NCBI GenBank assembly: GCA_017654935.2
Contig: CM065690.1
Span: forward strand, 20,748,066-20,812,065
Reading direction: 5' to 3'
Source: Phymorhynchus buccinoides
Taxonomy: Eukaryota > Mollusca > Gastropoda > Neogastropoda > Raphitomidae
DNA: 64,000 nt
The notes beneath the pieces are model-generated. The model was not told where the DNA came from, ran no database searches, and saw only the letters and a list, made by a program, of their open reading frames with translations. A program made the translations under genes and the position numbers. Below, in pieces: positions 47,301 through 51,271 of this stretch (the stretch's first letter is position 1; each line of letters starts with the position of its first letter).

Positions 47301-50300
47301 TGTGGTTGGTGGGTATTGGGAGTTAATCTGTTTGTGGTTGGTGGGTATTGGGAGTTAATCTGTTTGTGGTTGGTGGGTGTTGGGAGTTAATCTGTTTGTG
47401 GTTGGTGGGTGTTGGGAGTTAATCTGTTTGTGGTTGGTGGGTGTTGGGAGTTAATCTGTTTGTGGTTGGTGGGTGTTGGGAGTTAATCTGTTTGTGGTTG
47501 GTGGGTGTTGGGAGTTAATCTGTTTGTGGTTGGTGGGTGTTGGGAGTTAATCTGTTTGTGGTTGGTGGGTGTTGGGAGTTAATCTGTTTGTGGTTGGTGG
47601 GTGTTGGGAGTTAATCTGTTTGTGGTTCTTCTTCTTCTTCTCTTGAGGATCCACAGTCAATGAGCTGACCATTCTGGCTCCTTTTGAACAAAAAAAAGAC
47701 TGGTTGGTGGGTATTGGGGGTTAATCTGTTTGTGGTTGGTGGGTATTGGGGGTTAATCTGTTTGTGGTTGGTGGGTATTGGGGGTTAATCTGTTTGTGGT
47801 TGGTGGGTATTGGGGGTTAATCTGTTTGTGGTTGGTGGGTATTGGGGGTTAATCTGTTTGTGGTTGGTGGGTATTGGGAGTTAATCTGTTTGTGGTTGGT
47901 GGGTATTGGGAGTTAATCTGTTTGTGGTTGGTGGGTGTTGGGAGTTAATCTGTTTGTGGTTGGTGGGTATTGGGAGTTAATCTGTTTGTGGTTGGTGGGT
48001 ATTGGGAGTTAATCTGTTTGTGGTTGGTGGGTGTTGGGAGTTAATCTGTTTGTGGTTGGTGGGTATTGGGAGTTAATCTGTTTGTGGTTGGTGGGTGTTG
48101 GGAGTTAATCTGTTTGTGGTTGGTGGGTATTGGGAGTTAATCTGTTTGTGGTTGGTGGGTATTGGGAGTTAATCTGTTTGTGGTTGGTGGGTATTGGGAG
48201 TTAATCTGTTTGTGGTTGGTGGGTGTTGGGAGTTAATCTGTTTGTGGTTGGTGGGTATTGGGAGTTAATCTGTTTGTGGTTGGTGGGTATTGGGAGTTAA
48301 TCTGTTTGTGGTTGGTGGGTGTTGGGAGTTAATCTGTTTGTGGTTGGTGGGTATTGGGAGTTAATCTGTTTGTGGTTGGTGGGTGTTGGGAGTTAATCTG
48401 TTTGTGGTTGGTGGGTATTGGGAGTTAATCTGTTTGTGGTTGGTGGGAGTTAATCTGTTTGTGGTTGGTGGGTGTTGGGAGTTAATCTGTTTGTGGTTGG
48501 TGGGTATTGGGAGTTAATCTGTTTGTGGTTGGTGGGTATTGGGAGTTAATCTGTTTGTGGTTGGTGGGTATTGGGAGTTCATCTGTTTGCGGTTGGTGGG
48601 TGTTGGGAGTTCATCTGTTTGCGGCTGTAGTTGATGTTGCAAACTGCTAACTATTGTCTACATCTGTGGGTGTGCAGACAGCACGACCAGTGTGACGAAC
48701 GGAGCTGCATCCGTGGAAAACATCTGGAAGTTGCGCACAGGTCACTATGCTTTGCTTTGAGTTTCGTGTGTGTTTTTGTGTGCATGTTTATTATCAATGC
48801 AGAATTTTAAGATTATTATAAATACCAGACATCAGAACTGTCAGAGGATCTGCAAATTTCAGAGGATTGAGAATTTCTGACAAAGGATTGCCTCTACTGT
48901 CAGAGTTTTTTTCATTTTCATTGAGTTTTATCTTTTCTGTTAAATAGCATTTTTAAGTGAATTCTTACTGTACTATACCTTTTTGGTCATGCTGGGAACT
49001 GATTTCAGTGTTCCCCCTCTTCAATCTAGGTCCTTGGTGGTCCTCTTACCATGGTTTTCAGAGGATGCCTGAAATACTCTAAGAACAAAATGAATTTTTT
49101 TTTAAGACAACTACTTTACACATTTTAACAACCAGAACCAGGTGCTAAGAATATGCCAGAAGAGTCAGCAGAGTTGGGGTATTTTAATCACTACCATATT
49201 TTCCAGACTATAAGGCGATACATTTTTCCCATATTGAGACCTCTGCGCCTTATAATATGACTGATAATATAGTAAGGAAATATCTTCTTCTTCGATCGCT
49301 CAGACAGCTTCCTGTCAATTATGAACGCAGATGTGTCATGCTGCCGTTATGCGCCTAACTAAGAAATAGTTAGGCCCAGCATGTCCGACTTCAGCTGGAG
49401 GAAATTTTTTGGAAAAGTGTTTCTTGAAGAATGGACCGGTTAGGCAGAAAGATAGTAGATGACAGCAAGCAAAGGGAAAAGAGAGCGACAGATTAGAGGA
49501 AGTTACAAGCACAGAACTTCCCAAAGGTGGGGAAACTTTTTATACAACCCCCCCCCCCCCCGGTATCCCCACCAGGGGGGGGAGGTAAGAAAATATAACA
49601 ACAAAATCTGAGTTCTGTGTAAAATTTGGGGTGTACGCCTTATATAAAGGTGCGCCTTATAGTCCGAAAAATACGGTACACATTTCACACCAAAACTGCT
49701 CTATTTTAGCTGTCCAGACTACTCCAGACTTGTGTAGGGGGTAAACAGGTCTGGTGTTAACGTAGATCACCGTGTGCTATATCTACAGAGCCGATAGACA
49801 GGGAGTGGGTGCCCATCGGGGTGTCCCTCACCGAGGCGTACCTGGCGGCGCTGGCTAGGGCGGATGGAATGCAGGAGAGTTCTGACAGCGACTCCAGCAG
49901 CAGCACAGACGATGAGGACAGGAGGTCCAGGAGCTCTGAAGAGGAGGAGGAGGAGAAGAAGGAGAAAGCGGGCAGCACCACGCGACACACCCCAGAGCAG
50001 GACACCAAGTGAGATGGTTTTTACTTTTTTTTAGTGCAGTAGGTGGGATTCCCTTTTCCCCGACTTCTTTTTCTTCTTCCTTGTTCGCGCAGACAGTTTC
50101 CTGTCACTTGAGCGTAGATGCGTCATGCTGCCATTATGCGCCTAACTAAGAAATAGTTAGGCCCAGCATGTCCGACTTCGGCTGAAGAAATCTTTGTAAG
50201 AATTTATAAAAAAAAGGCAGGAGAATGGACCAGTAAGATAGAATGATAGCAGATGACAGTAAGCAAAGGGAAAAGACAAGAGTCAAAGAGAGTGACAGAT

Positions 50301-50843
50301 TATAGGAAGTTACAAGCACAGAACTTCCAGAAGGTGGGGGAACTATTTGTGCGAAAGACCCCCCCCCCCCGGTATCCCCATGGGGGGCCTTTTCCCGACA
50401 GATTGTTGCCTCTTTTTCTTGTTGAAATGGCAAAGTATTTTTCCCATCTTCCTTTGTTCTCTTTCTCTTAGCCATGTGCATGTGGTAGGAAATCGAACTG
50501 GTACGAATCAAGCCATTTTTCGTCTTTCAATTATTGAATTTTCCTCTTTCTTAAGAAATTGTCAGGGCTCCCAATCGTCCCGCAAAACAAGGGGTTCCAG
50601 GGACTTCTTCACTTACAATATAGAGGGTCCTGGAGGCAGGATAAAGGGTCCCAGTAGCATTGTGAATGCTAAAAAGAATTTTTCTAGTGCATCCCTGCAC
50701 ATTCTTTTAGAGGGTCCTTGATCATTTTAGTGCTTCATAGACCCCCAAATGGAGGTCCCTGGGAGCCCTGAATTGTGTCCTCAGCTTACACCCCCCCCCT
50801 CCCCCTCCCAACCCACCTATCCATCTTTCTGTCTCTCTCTCTA

Positions 50844-50904
<61 letters not shown>

Positions 50905-51271
50905 TTATGAGTATAAGGTTTGCTTCTCTCTCTTTGTTTGCATTACAATGAATCACTGTATTTTTCTTTACTATAAAGCGATATCTTTTTTTCCCAGACA
51001 GACCCCTGTGCCTTTATAATATGACTAAGTAAGAAAATATAGTAACAAAATCTTAAATTTGTGTAAAATTTGGCGCAACAGTGCCTTAACAGTCTGAAAA
51101 GTATGGGATATGCTTTTCTGTTTCTTTTTGTTTAAGTGTTTGTGTTTATGACATCTAGACTGAATGTACTGAACTGCATGATTATAATCAGTTGTTATTT
51201 TGTTTTCCAGAAAGCAAGATTCAGAGAAGTCGGAGGAAGACGACATGGTGAAAAAGATCCGTCTTCCTTGA
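26748..51271 (+). CDS. LAS1L: LAS1L, pre-rRNA ITS2 endoribonuclease (14 exons, 550 aa)
   Basis: The exons are 26748-26788, 30082-30174, 31349-31492, 33468-33540, 34344-34454, 35501-35647, 37765-37850, 40540-40628, 43536-43778, 44180-44309, 45670-45821, 48678-48740, 49789-50008 and 51211-51271. All have GT..AG introns. The phases join without a break and the total is 1653 bases (550 codons plus TGA). Las1 is the HEPN-domain nuclease that, with the polynucleotide kinase Grc3/NOL9, cuts ITS2 between 5.8S and 25/28S rRNA in the nucleolus. The N-terminal third (residues 1-160) aligns with LAS1 from memory: VVPW near residue 10, the ALWK helix, RFVN at 93-96, and RHDGTH at 128-133, which is the RHxxxH catalytic signature. 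The C-terminal part is acidic (residues ~487-515, Ser/Asp/Glu runs) and keeps a W-x-P-I-G element near 465, like the Grc3-binding tail of animal LAS1L. The protein is shorter than human LAS1L (734 aa). The reconstruction is mine, and alternative splicing is possible. Confidence 0.93.
26820..27112. mobile_element. Inverted-repeat element with a TTAGGG-like loop in LAS1L intron 1, copy 1
   Basis: The arms hold CGTGCAAATCTGTCGCTCGT and the inverse of GAGCGACAGATGTGCACG, then ATGAGAGTGTATTTGCG and its inverse. The loop has GGGTTAGGGATAGGGTTAGA. It begins about 32 bases after exon 1 and is the same family as 59509-59733. Confidence 0.75.
27120..27212 (-). repeat. Dispersed repeat R2 fragment (also inside the minisatellite)
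   Basis: TCAATGAGCTGACCATTCTG, GCTCCTTTTGAAAAAAAAGA and a (TTC)n start match the insert at 47630-47702. Confidence 0.65.
27415..27720 (+). repeat. Dispersed repeat, copy 1 (pair with 60465-60690)
   Basis: The pair shares GTCAACAAATGCATTTTCTT, ATTTCGTAATCGTATAC, GGGTTAGGAACATGT and GTAGCCTGGAGAATGTG in order. Origin unknown; a TTAGGG-like piece is included here too. Confidence 0.7.
27777..28857. mobile_element. 1081-bp hAT-like element in LAS1L intron 1
   Basis: CAGGGTTCCCAGG begins and CCTGGGAACCCTG ends the element. AAAAGC is duplicated at 27771-27776 and 28858-28863. The interior repeats GGTCCTTTTAA-type bases, two related ~130-bp blocks (28203-28440) and a GAAGATGGCGTCCGCC (YY1-like) site. 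No transposase is recognised. It ends like a hAT element, but the duplication is 6 bp rather than 8. Confidence 0.8.
28870..29145. mobile_element. Inverted-repeat element with a TTAGGG-like core in LAS1L intron 1
   Basis: AACAGACAGAAAGCTATCTG at the left and the inverse CAGATAGCTTTCTGTT at the right. The middle (28955-29040) is GGGATTAGGGTTAGGATAG and AGGGTTAGGGTTGGGGTTAG. It lies right after the hAT-like element. Confidence 0.65.
29429..29676. mobile_element. 248-bp inverted-repeat element in LAS1L intron 1
   Basis: GCAGAGCTTCAGATTGT and ACAATCTGAAGCTCTGC are inverted 17-base ends. Inside, two halves are related by GACTTCATGGTTCAGATGG and GGCTTCATGGGTCATATGAC, so it also has a direct internal duplication. 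Confidence 0.65.
29776..29912. repeat. (CA)n array in LAS1L intron 1
   Basis: Pure CA runs with CACG variants. Confidence 0.95.
30082..30174 (+). CDS. LAS1L: LAS1L exon 2 (aa 14-45)
   Basis: The acceptor is ATTTAG and the donor TGCAG|gtactg. It encodes [14 protein letters not shown] and then the [12 protein letters not shown] helix, matching the Las1 pattern of a basic helix followed by W-[KR]-x-R. Confidence 0.9.
30175..31348 (+). other. LAS1L intron 2, apparently free of recognised elements
   Basis: AT-rich sequence with consensus ends. In contrast to the flanking introns I see no TTAA or TA element in it. Confidence 0.6.
31349..31492 (+). CDS. LAS1L: LAS1L exon 3 (aa 45-93)
   Basis: The acceptor is GGACAG and the donor ACG|gtaagt, which is consensus. 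It encodes the [11 protein letters not shown] segment, equivalent to LPLAVASTADL in human LAS1L, and the helix before RFVN. A TTAA element (31508) is inserted only 11 bases past the end of the exon. Confidence 0.93.
31508..31752 (-). mobile_element. Family A TTAA MITE, copy 3, in LAS1L intron 3
   Basis: CCATTTCACCGCCAAC to GGAGGTGAAAGGG, flanked by TTAA (31504-31507, 31753-31756). The left TTAA begins 11 bases after the exon 3 end, so the 5-prime splice site is all that remains of the native intron start. Confidence 0.88.
31899..32134 (-). mobile_element. Family A TTAA MITE, copy 4, in LAS1L intron 3
   Basis: CCCTTTCACCGCCAATG to TGGCAGCGAAAGGG, flanked by TTAA (31895-31898, 32135-32138). 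It lies 146 bases from copy 3 in the same orientation. Confidence 0.88.
32190..32406 (+). mobile_element. 217-bp inverted-repeat MITE, CAATGAGGCTTTATAC ends, copy 1
   Basis: CAATGAGGCTTTATAC and GTATAAAGCCTCATTG are perfect 16-base inverted ends. The interior includes GAGTCAGGAGCAGATAATTT and GGCGATAATCTTAAGTAGG. It lies in LAS1L intron 3. The target duplication is not obvious. Confidence 0.8.
32505..32833 (+). mobile_element. SINE R1 copy with (GAA)n tail in LAS1L intron 3
   Basis: CCCACCTTCTGGAAGTTCTG, GCCTTATTGGTCCATTCTCC and a final GATGAAGAAGAAGAAGG show the same family with its A-rich simple-repeat tail. Confidence 0.75.
32865..33413 (-). mobile_element. Family F TTAA element (549 bp) retaining a promoter and first coding exon
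   Basis: Inverted ends CTCTTCTACTACC and GGTAGTAGAAGAG are flanked by TTAA (32861-32864 and 33414-33417). On the minus strand it has a GC-rich start, CGCCATCTTCAT (a YY1-type site when read on the plus strand) and an ATG at 33160 opening a 70-codon acidic frame. It lies in LAS1L intron 3. It looks like an internal-deletion derivative of a larger TTAA transposon. Confidence 0.8.
32948..33160 (-). pseudogene. 70-aa acidic ORF, possible N-terminal exon of a TTAA transposase
   Basis: It reads [20 protein letters not shown], then [20 protein letters not shown], then [14 protein letters not shown]. Acidic, disordered N-termini are usual for piggyBac transposases, but no DDD catalytic part is present. 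The frame ends at TTTTTAAAGTGAGTG, where AA|gtgagt is a good splice donor, so this may be exon 1 of a split gene whose remainder was deleted. Assignment is by context only. Confidence 0.45.
33468..33540 (+). CDS. LAS1L: LAS1L exon 4 (aa 93-117)
   Basis: The acceptor is TGTGCAG and the donor GAG|gtcagt. It encodes [20 protein letters not shown], the counterpart of the RFVNLI...PLK/PLH segment in other Las1 proteins. A LINE 3-prime fragment starts about 10 bases after the exon. Confidence 0.93.
33551..34012 (+). pseudogene. LINE 3-prime end in LAS1L intron 4
   Basis: The frame reads [20 protein letters not shown], then [20 protein letters not shown], typical of a CR1/Jockey-type ORF2 C-terminus. 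The tail has TTATTATTGTAAGCTCTTAG. It starts ~10 bases after exon 4, so the splice donor is nearly abutted. Confidence 0.8.
34344..34454 (+). CDS. LAS1L: LAS1L exon 5, HEPN active site (aa 118-154)
   Basis: The exon encodes [17 protein letters not shown] at its start. R128, H129 and H133 form the RHxxxH signature of the Las1 HEPN nuclease, and IPxW upstream and the GV-W--L-YL helix downstream are also typical. The exon is 111 bases long, phase 0 at both ends. Confidence 0.95.
34509..35456. mobile_element. 948-bp TA-flanked element, CCGTATTTTCCGG ends, long form
   Basis: CCATATTTTCTGGGCTATAA and the inverse TTTGTAGTCCGGAAAATACG mark the ends, flanked by TA (34507-34508 and 35457-35458). It is much longer than its relatives at 41519 and 49194 and holds a ~60-codon open stretch from 35022. 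It lies between LAS1L exons 5 and 6, ending 44 bases before exon 6. Confidence 0.82.
35501..35647 (+). CDS. LAS1L: LAS1L exon 6 (aa 155-203)
   Basis: It is phase 0 at both ends and encodes EVFWSHQ, like the YW-Q that ends the HEPN domain, then a basic linker with RKRKRSSR, a plausible nuclear localisation signal. The acceptor lies 44 bases after the end of a 948-bp TA-flanked MITE. Confidence 0.93.
35686..35923 (+). mobile_element. Family A TTAA MITE, copy 5, in LAS1L intron 6
   Basis: TCCTTTCAACGCCAGCC to TGGCGATGAAAGGG with TTAA at 35682-35685 and 35924-35927. Its right TTAA is directly followed by a hairpin element that starts GGGCCAGCC. Confidence 0.85.
35929..36073. mobile_element. Hairpin element GGGCCAGCC, copy 2, in LAS1L intron 6
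   Basis: GGGCCAGCCACACGTCAGCT to ACGTGTGGCTGGCCC, about 145 bases, with the TTAA of family A copy 5 immediately upstream. The interior matches copy 1 (GATCACGTGATCTCGAAGC). Confidence 0.8.
36082..36358. mobile_element. Imperfect inverted-repeat element in LAS1L intron 6
   Basis: CGCATGCAAAAGAGA at the left and TCTCTTTTGCATGCG at the right are perfect inverses, and the flanks GTGACATCTCGCCGTC and GACGATCTGTGA are imperfect inverses. A partial antisense relative (CAACTGCTAAGTCCAACACA and following) lies near 44790-44890. Confidence 0.55.
36733..36813. repeat. (CT)n microsatellite in LAS1L intron 6
   Basis: Pure CT run, followed by SINE S1. Confidence 0.95.
36842..37030 (-). mobile_element. 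SINE S1 copy beside a (CT)n array
   Basis: ATGGTGTTTTACGTCCTCTC, ACAGACACATATGGGACATT and GGTAACCACGCCTCGGTTAA match the other copies. The target duplication is not clear. Confidence 0.75.
37230..37711 (+). mobile_element. Family A TTAA MITE, copy 6, split by copy 7
   Basis: CCCTTTCGCCGCCAGCC to GGCGTTGAAAGGG, flanked by TTAA (37226-37229, 37712-37715). Removal of the inner copy (37429-37667) and one TTAA leaves 239 bases, the family length. Confidence 0.88.
37429..37667 (+). mobile_element. Family A TTAA MITE, copy 7, nested inside copy 6
   Basis: CCCTTTCAACGCTGGCC to GGCGATAAAAGGG, flanked by TTAA (37425-37428 and 37668-37671). The insertion point is the internal TTAA in the family consensus GGTGTTAAACCATTG. 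Confidence 0.88.
37765..37850 (+). CDS. LAS1L: LAS1L exon 7 (aa 204-232)
   Basis: It encodes an acidic then basic helix, [20 protein letters not shown]. The acceptor is ATGTAG and the donor AAGA|gtgagt. The phase ends two bases into a codon and matches exon 8. Confidence 0.9.
38098..38560 (+). repeat. 31-bp minisatellite in LAS1L intron 7
   Basis: Units alternate between TTTTGGAGTGCCAAAACTTG and TTTTTGAGGTGCTAAAGCTT, ~15 copies. Later units are more uniform than early ones. Confidence 0.9.
38792..38998. mobile_element. Palindromic element with (GA)n/(CT)n at the hairpin tip
   Basis: CTTAGGACGC and GCGTCCTAAG are the ends. The arms include GCCAGGGGGCAGTCAAACCA and its complement TGGTTTGACTGCCCCCTGGC. 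The arms meet in (GA)n followed by (CT)n, so the microsatellite is itself complementary across the tip. Confidence 0.85.
39000..39712. other. LAS1L intron 7 part, no named element
   Basis: It contains a short direct repeat of TTTATTGTGAAAAG-like and AAGCATGTGCCA-like sequence at 39141-39199. Nothing else recognised. Confidence 0.5.
39713..40075 (-). mobile_element. tRNA-derived SINE S2, copy 4, in LAS1L intron 7
   Basis: The minus strand reads AACCCGACTTCGAATCTCGG, the core TTTCGGATGAGACGATAAAC and the 3-prime CCAGGTGGGAGCAACCCGAA. It lies 60 bases upstream of family B copy 1. Confidence 0.85.
40135..40513 (+). mobile_element. Family B TTAA MITE, copy 1, ends next to exon 8
   Basis: CTCATTCAAG begins the element and GAATGAG ends it, flanked by TTAA (40131-40134 and 40514-40517). 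The interior has GGGAAGTAAATATGTG, CTTGGTCACTTCTAAAC and CTTTTGTAGTGGTTG, shared with copy 2. Its right end lies 26 bases before exon 8. Confidence 0.85.
40540..40628 (+). CDS. LAS1L: LAS1L exon 8 (aa 232-262)
   Basis: It encodes [20 protein letters not shown], equivalent to the human segment with a short helix then FLVPTFEQLAAL. The acceptor is only 22 bases from the TTAA that ends a 379-bp element, so most of the acceptor region abuts transposon DNA. Confidence 0.92.
40709..40946 (+). mobile_element. Family A TTAA MITE, copy 8, nested in a TA-flanked MITE
   Basis: CCCTTTCGCCGCCAGCC to TGGTGGTGAAAGGG, flanked by TTAA (40705-40708 and 40947-40950). It interrupts the 40659-41513 element; the outer sequence rejoins as GCCGCTTAATCGGCC. 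Confidence 0.9.
41272..41345. repeat. (CA)n inside a mariner-like MITE
   Basis: Pure CA run of 74 bases in the right half of the 40659-41513 element. Confidence 0.95.
41519..41685. mobile_element. 167-bp TA-flanked MITE of the CCGTATTTTCCGG family
   Basis: CCATACTTTTCGGACTATGA and the inverse ATAGTCCGAAGACTATGG are flanked by TA (41517-41518, 41686-41687). It abuts the 40659-41513 element, separated by only a few bases. Confidence 0.85.
42009..42463 (-). mobile_element. Family A TTAA MITE, copy 9, carrying a nested SINE
   Basis: CCCTTTCACCGCCAAAG to GGCGGTGAAAGGG, flanked by TTAA (42005-42008 and 42464-42467). A 204-bp SINE with a 13-base duplication (TAGTTTTGGGAAG) lies inside at 42124-42327. 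The whole unit sits inside a LINE remnant. Confidence 0.9.
42124..42327 (-). mobile_element. SINE S1 copy nested in family A copy 9
   Basis: TAGTTTTGGGAAG is duplicated (42111-42123 and 42328-42340), and it occurs once in other family A copies, which shows the insertion. The body matches 21363-21592 (ACAGACACATATGGGACATT, GGAGGCAATGCCCGGAGGCA). Confidence 0.88.
42542..42759 (-). mobile_element. 218-bp inverted-repeat MITE, copy 2 (opposite orientation)
   Basis: CAATGAGGCTGTACAC to GTGTAAAGCCTCATTG. The interior is the reverse complement of the copy at 32190 (CTACTTAAGATTATCGCC, AAATTATCTGCTCCTGACTC). It interrupts the LINE remnant at 41905-42980. Confidence 0.82.
42987..43230 (+). mobile_element. 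Family A TTAA MITE, copy 10, in LAS1L intron 8
   Basis: CCATTTCGCCACCAGCC to GGCGGTGAAAGGG, flanked by TTAA (42983-42986, 43231-43234). It lies in the 3-prime tail of the same LINE remnant as copy 9. Confidence 0.88.
43536..43778 (+). CDS. LAS1L: LAS1L exon 9 (aa 262-343)
   Basis: It encodes helical repeats: [20 protein letters not shown], then [14 protein letters not shown], and ends with [10 protein letters not shown]. It corresponds to the PFSQFWQPLLRGLHS helical part of human LAS1L. The His-rich stretch NNRHQHHHG is species-specific. Confidence 0.93.
43965..44130. repeat. GTGTGAGTA/GTGTGCATG mixed array
   Basis: GT-rich tract with AGTA and GCATG interruptions, in LAS1L intron 9. Confidence 0.85.
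44180..44309 (+). CDS. LAS1L: LAS1L exon 10 (aa 343-386)
   Basis: It encodes [17 protein letters not shown], then the helix [20 protein letters not shown]. The donor (CGCCT|gtcagt) and its flank are repeated four more times downstream in 86-93 bp units, so the real 5-prime splice site could be any of several; I took the first. Confidence 0.88.
44294..44735 (+). repeat. Tandem array of the exon 10 end and splice donor
   Basis: Five copies of a unit of 86-93 bases begin CAGTCTGCTTCGCCTGTCAG, at 44294, 44380, 44466, 44559 and 44649. Each copy keeps the exon tail and a GTCAGT (the last GTCATT) donor. The intervening sequence is T-rich and ends GAACAG. Confidence 0.9.
45340..45487. mobile_element. 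Degenerate copy of the CCGTATTTTCCGG MITE family
   Basis: GACTATTAAGCGATC, GTAAGAAAATATAGTACCAAA and GTGCTTTATAGTTAG match the order of the other copies. The ends are eroded. Confidence 0.55.
45670..45821 (+). CDS. LAS1L: LAS1L exon 11 (aa 386-437)
   Basis: It encodes [20 protein letters not shown] then an acidic/basic tail, [15 protein letters not shown]. The exon end and its donor (AACAG|gtatat) seed a ~106-bp tandem array in the following intron. Confidence 0.88.
45868..46028. mobile_element. 161-bp TA-flanked MITE, CAGTAGAACCTCCC ends
   Basis: CAGTAGAACCTCCCTTATAA begins the element and the inverse GGGAGGTCCGCTG ends it, flanked by TA on both sides (45866-45867, 46029-46030). The neighbouring tandem units carry the empty site GTTGTATTGTTG. 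This is a Tc1/mariner-type non-autonomous element. A partial second copy lies at 63923-64000. Confidence 0.85.
46031..46610 (+). repeat. Tandem array of the exon 11 end and splice donor
   Basis: Units of about 106 bases carry TTGAATCGAAGTGAGGAGAC, GAGGACCATTCCAAGAGGAC, AGGTGTATCAGGAATC and TTTTTCTTTTTCGTTGTA. They match the end of exon 11 (45794-45821) and the intron start. About five copies are visible; one is partly duplicated at 46385-46445. Some copies keep an intact CAG|GTatat-type donor. Confidence 0.88.
46698..47069 (+). mobile_element. Family B MITE, copy 2 (TTAG-flanked)
   Basis: CTCATTCAAGTCGTTCC to GCGAATGAG, flanked on both sides by TTAG (46694-46697 and 47070-47073). It is ~85-90% like copy 1 by eye. 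The 4-base duplication TTAG rather than TTAA is unusual and makes the duplication unmistakable. Confidence 0.85.
47080..48625 (+). repeat. 32-bp minisatellite in LAS1L intron 11, about 45 units
   Basis: The unit contains GGTTGGTGGGTATTGGGAGT and TAATCTGTTTGTG. Units differ at one A/G site (TATT or TGTT) and a G/A site. The array is split at 47630-47702 by an R2 fragment; 16-17 units precede it and ~29 follow. Confidence 0.95.
47630..47702. repeat. R2 fragment inserted in the 32-bp minisatellite
   Basis: TCTTGAGGATCCACAGTCAA and TGGCTCCTTTTGAACAAAAA match 27120-27212. It breaks the array once only. Confidence 0.8.
48678..48740 (+). CDS. LAS1L: LAS1L exon 12 (aa 437-458)
   Basis: This short 63-base exon encodes [20 protein letters not shown]. 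It follows directly after a 1.5-kb minisatellite, with the acceptor GTGCAG about 50 bases downstream. The W resembles the first conserved Trp of the LAS1L C-terminal tail. Confidence 0.88.
49194..49676. mobile_element. TA-flanked MITE of the CCGTATTTTCCGG family, carrying a SINE
   Basis: CCATATTTTCCAGACTATAA and the inverse ATAGTCCGAAAAATACGG are flanked by TA (49192-49193, 49677-49678). A 301-bp SINE (49284-49584) is inserted with a ~12-base duplication of GTAAGAAAATAT. Confidence 0.85.
49284..49584 (-). mobile_element. SINE R1 copy with a 12-base duplication
   Basis: GTAAGAAAATAT (variant GTAAGGAAATAT) flanks it. It carries (TTC)n at the left, CGCCTAACTAAGAAATAGTT, then GAAGTTACAAGCACAGAACT and a poly-C run. 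It lies inside the 49194-49676 MITE. Confidence 0.8.
49789..50008 (+). CDS. LAS1L: LAS1L exon 13 (aa 458-531)
   Basis: It encodes [20 protein letters not shown], matching the W-x(2-3)-P-[LI]-G element of the LAS1L tail that contacts the Grc3/NOL9 kinase. A low-complexity acidic tract of Ser, Asp and Glu follows. The donor is CCAA|gtgaga. Confidence 0.92.
50085..50400 (-). mobile_element. SINE R1 copy in LAS1L intron 13
   Basis: It shares GCCTAACTAAGAAATAGTTA, GGAAGTTACAAGCACAGAAC and GGTATCCCCATGGGGGG with 49284-49584. The left end is TTCTTC-rich. Confidence 0.8.
50563..50770. mobile_element. 208-bp hAT-like MITE in LAS1L intron 13
   Basis: CAGGGCTCCCA begins and TGGGAGCCCTG ends it. AATTGT is duplicated at 50557-50562 and 50771-50776. 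Its ends differ from those at 27777 by a few bases, so the two are related. The interior has several AGGGTCC motifs. Confidence 0.85.
50829..50901. repeat. (CT)n microsatellite in LAS1L intron 13
   Basis: Pure CT after a short poly-C. Confidence 0.95.
50957..51109. mobile_element. Degenerate copy of the CCGTATTTTCCGG MITE family, next to exon 14
   Basis: It shares TATAAAGCGATA, GTAAGAAAATATAGTAACAA and GTGTAAAATTTGG with the copies at 45340 and 49194. It lies 100 bases before exon 14. Confidence 0.6.
51211..51271 (+). CDS. LAS1L: LAS1L exon 14 (aa 531-550) and stop
   Basis: It encodes [20 protein letters not shown] then TGA at 51269-51271. The acceptor is TTTTCCAG. The last 25 coding bases are re-used as the start of the tandem units in the 3-prime UTR. 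Confidence 0.9.

Noticed and set aside
47080..48625. CRISPR array
   Set aside because: The 32-bp units are contiguous with no spacers, and the context is a eukaryotic intron.
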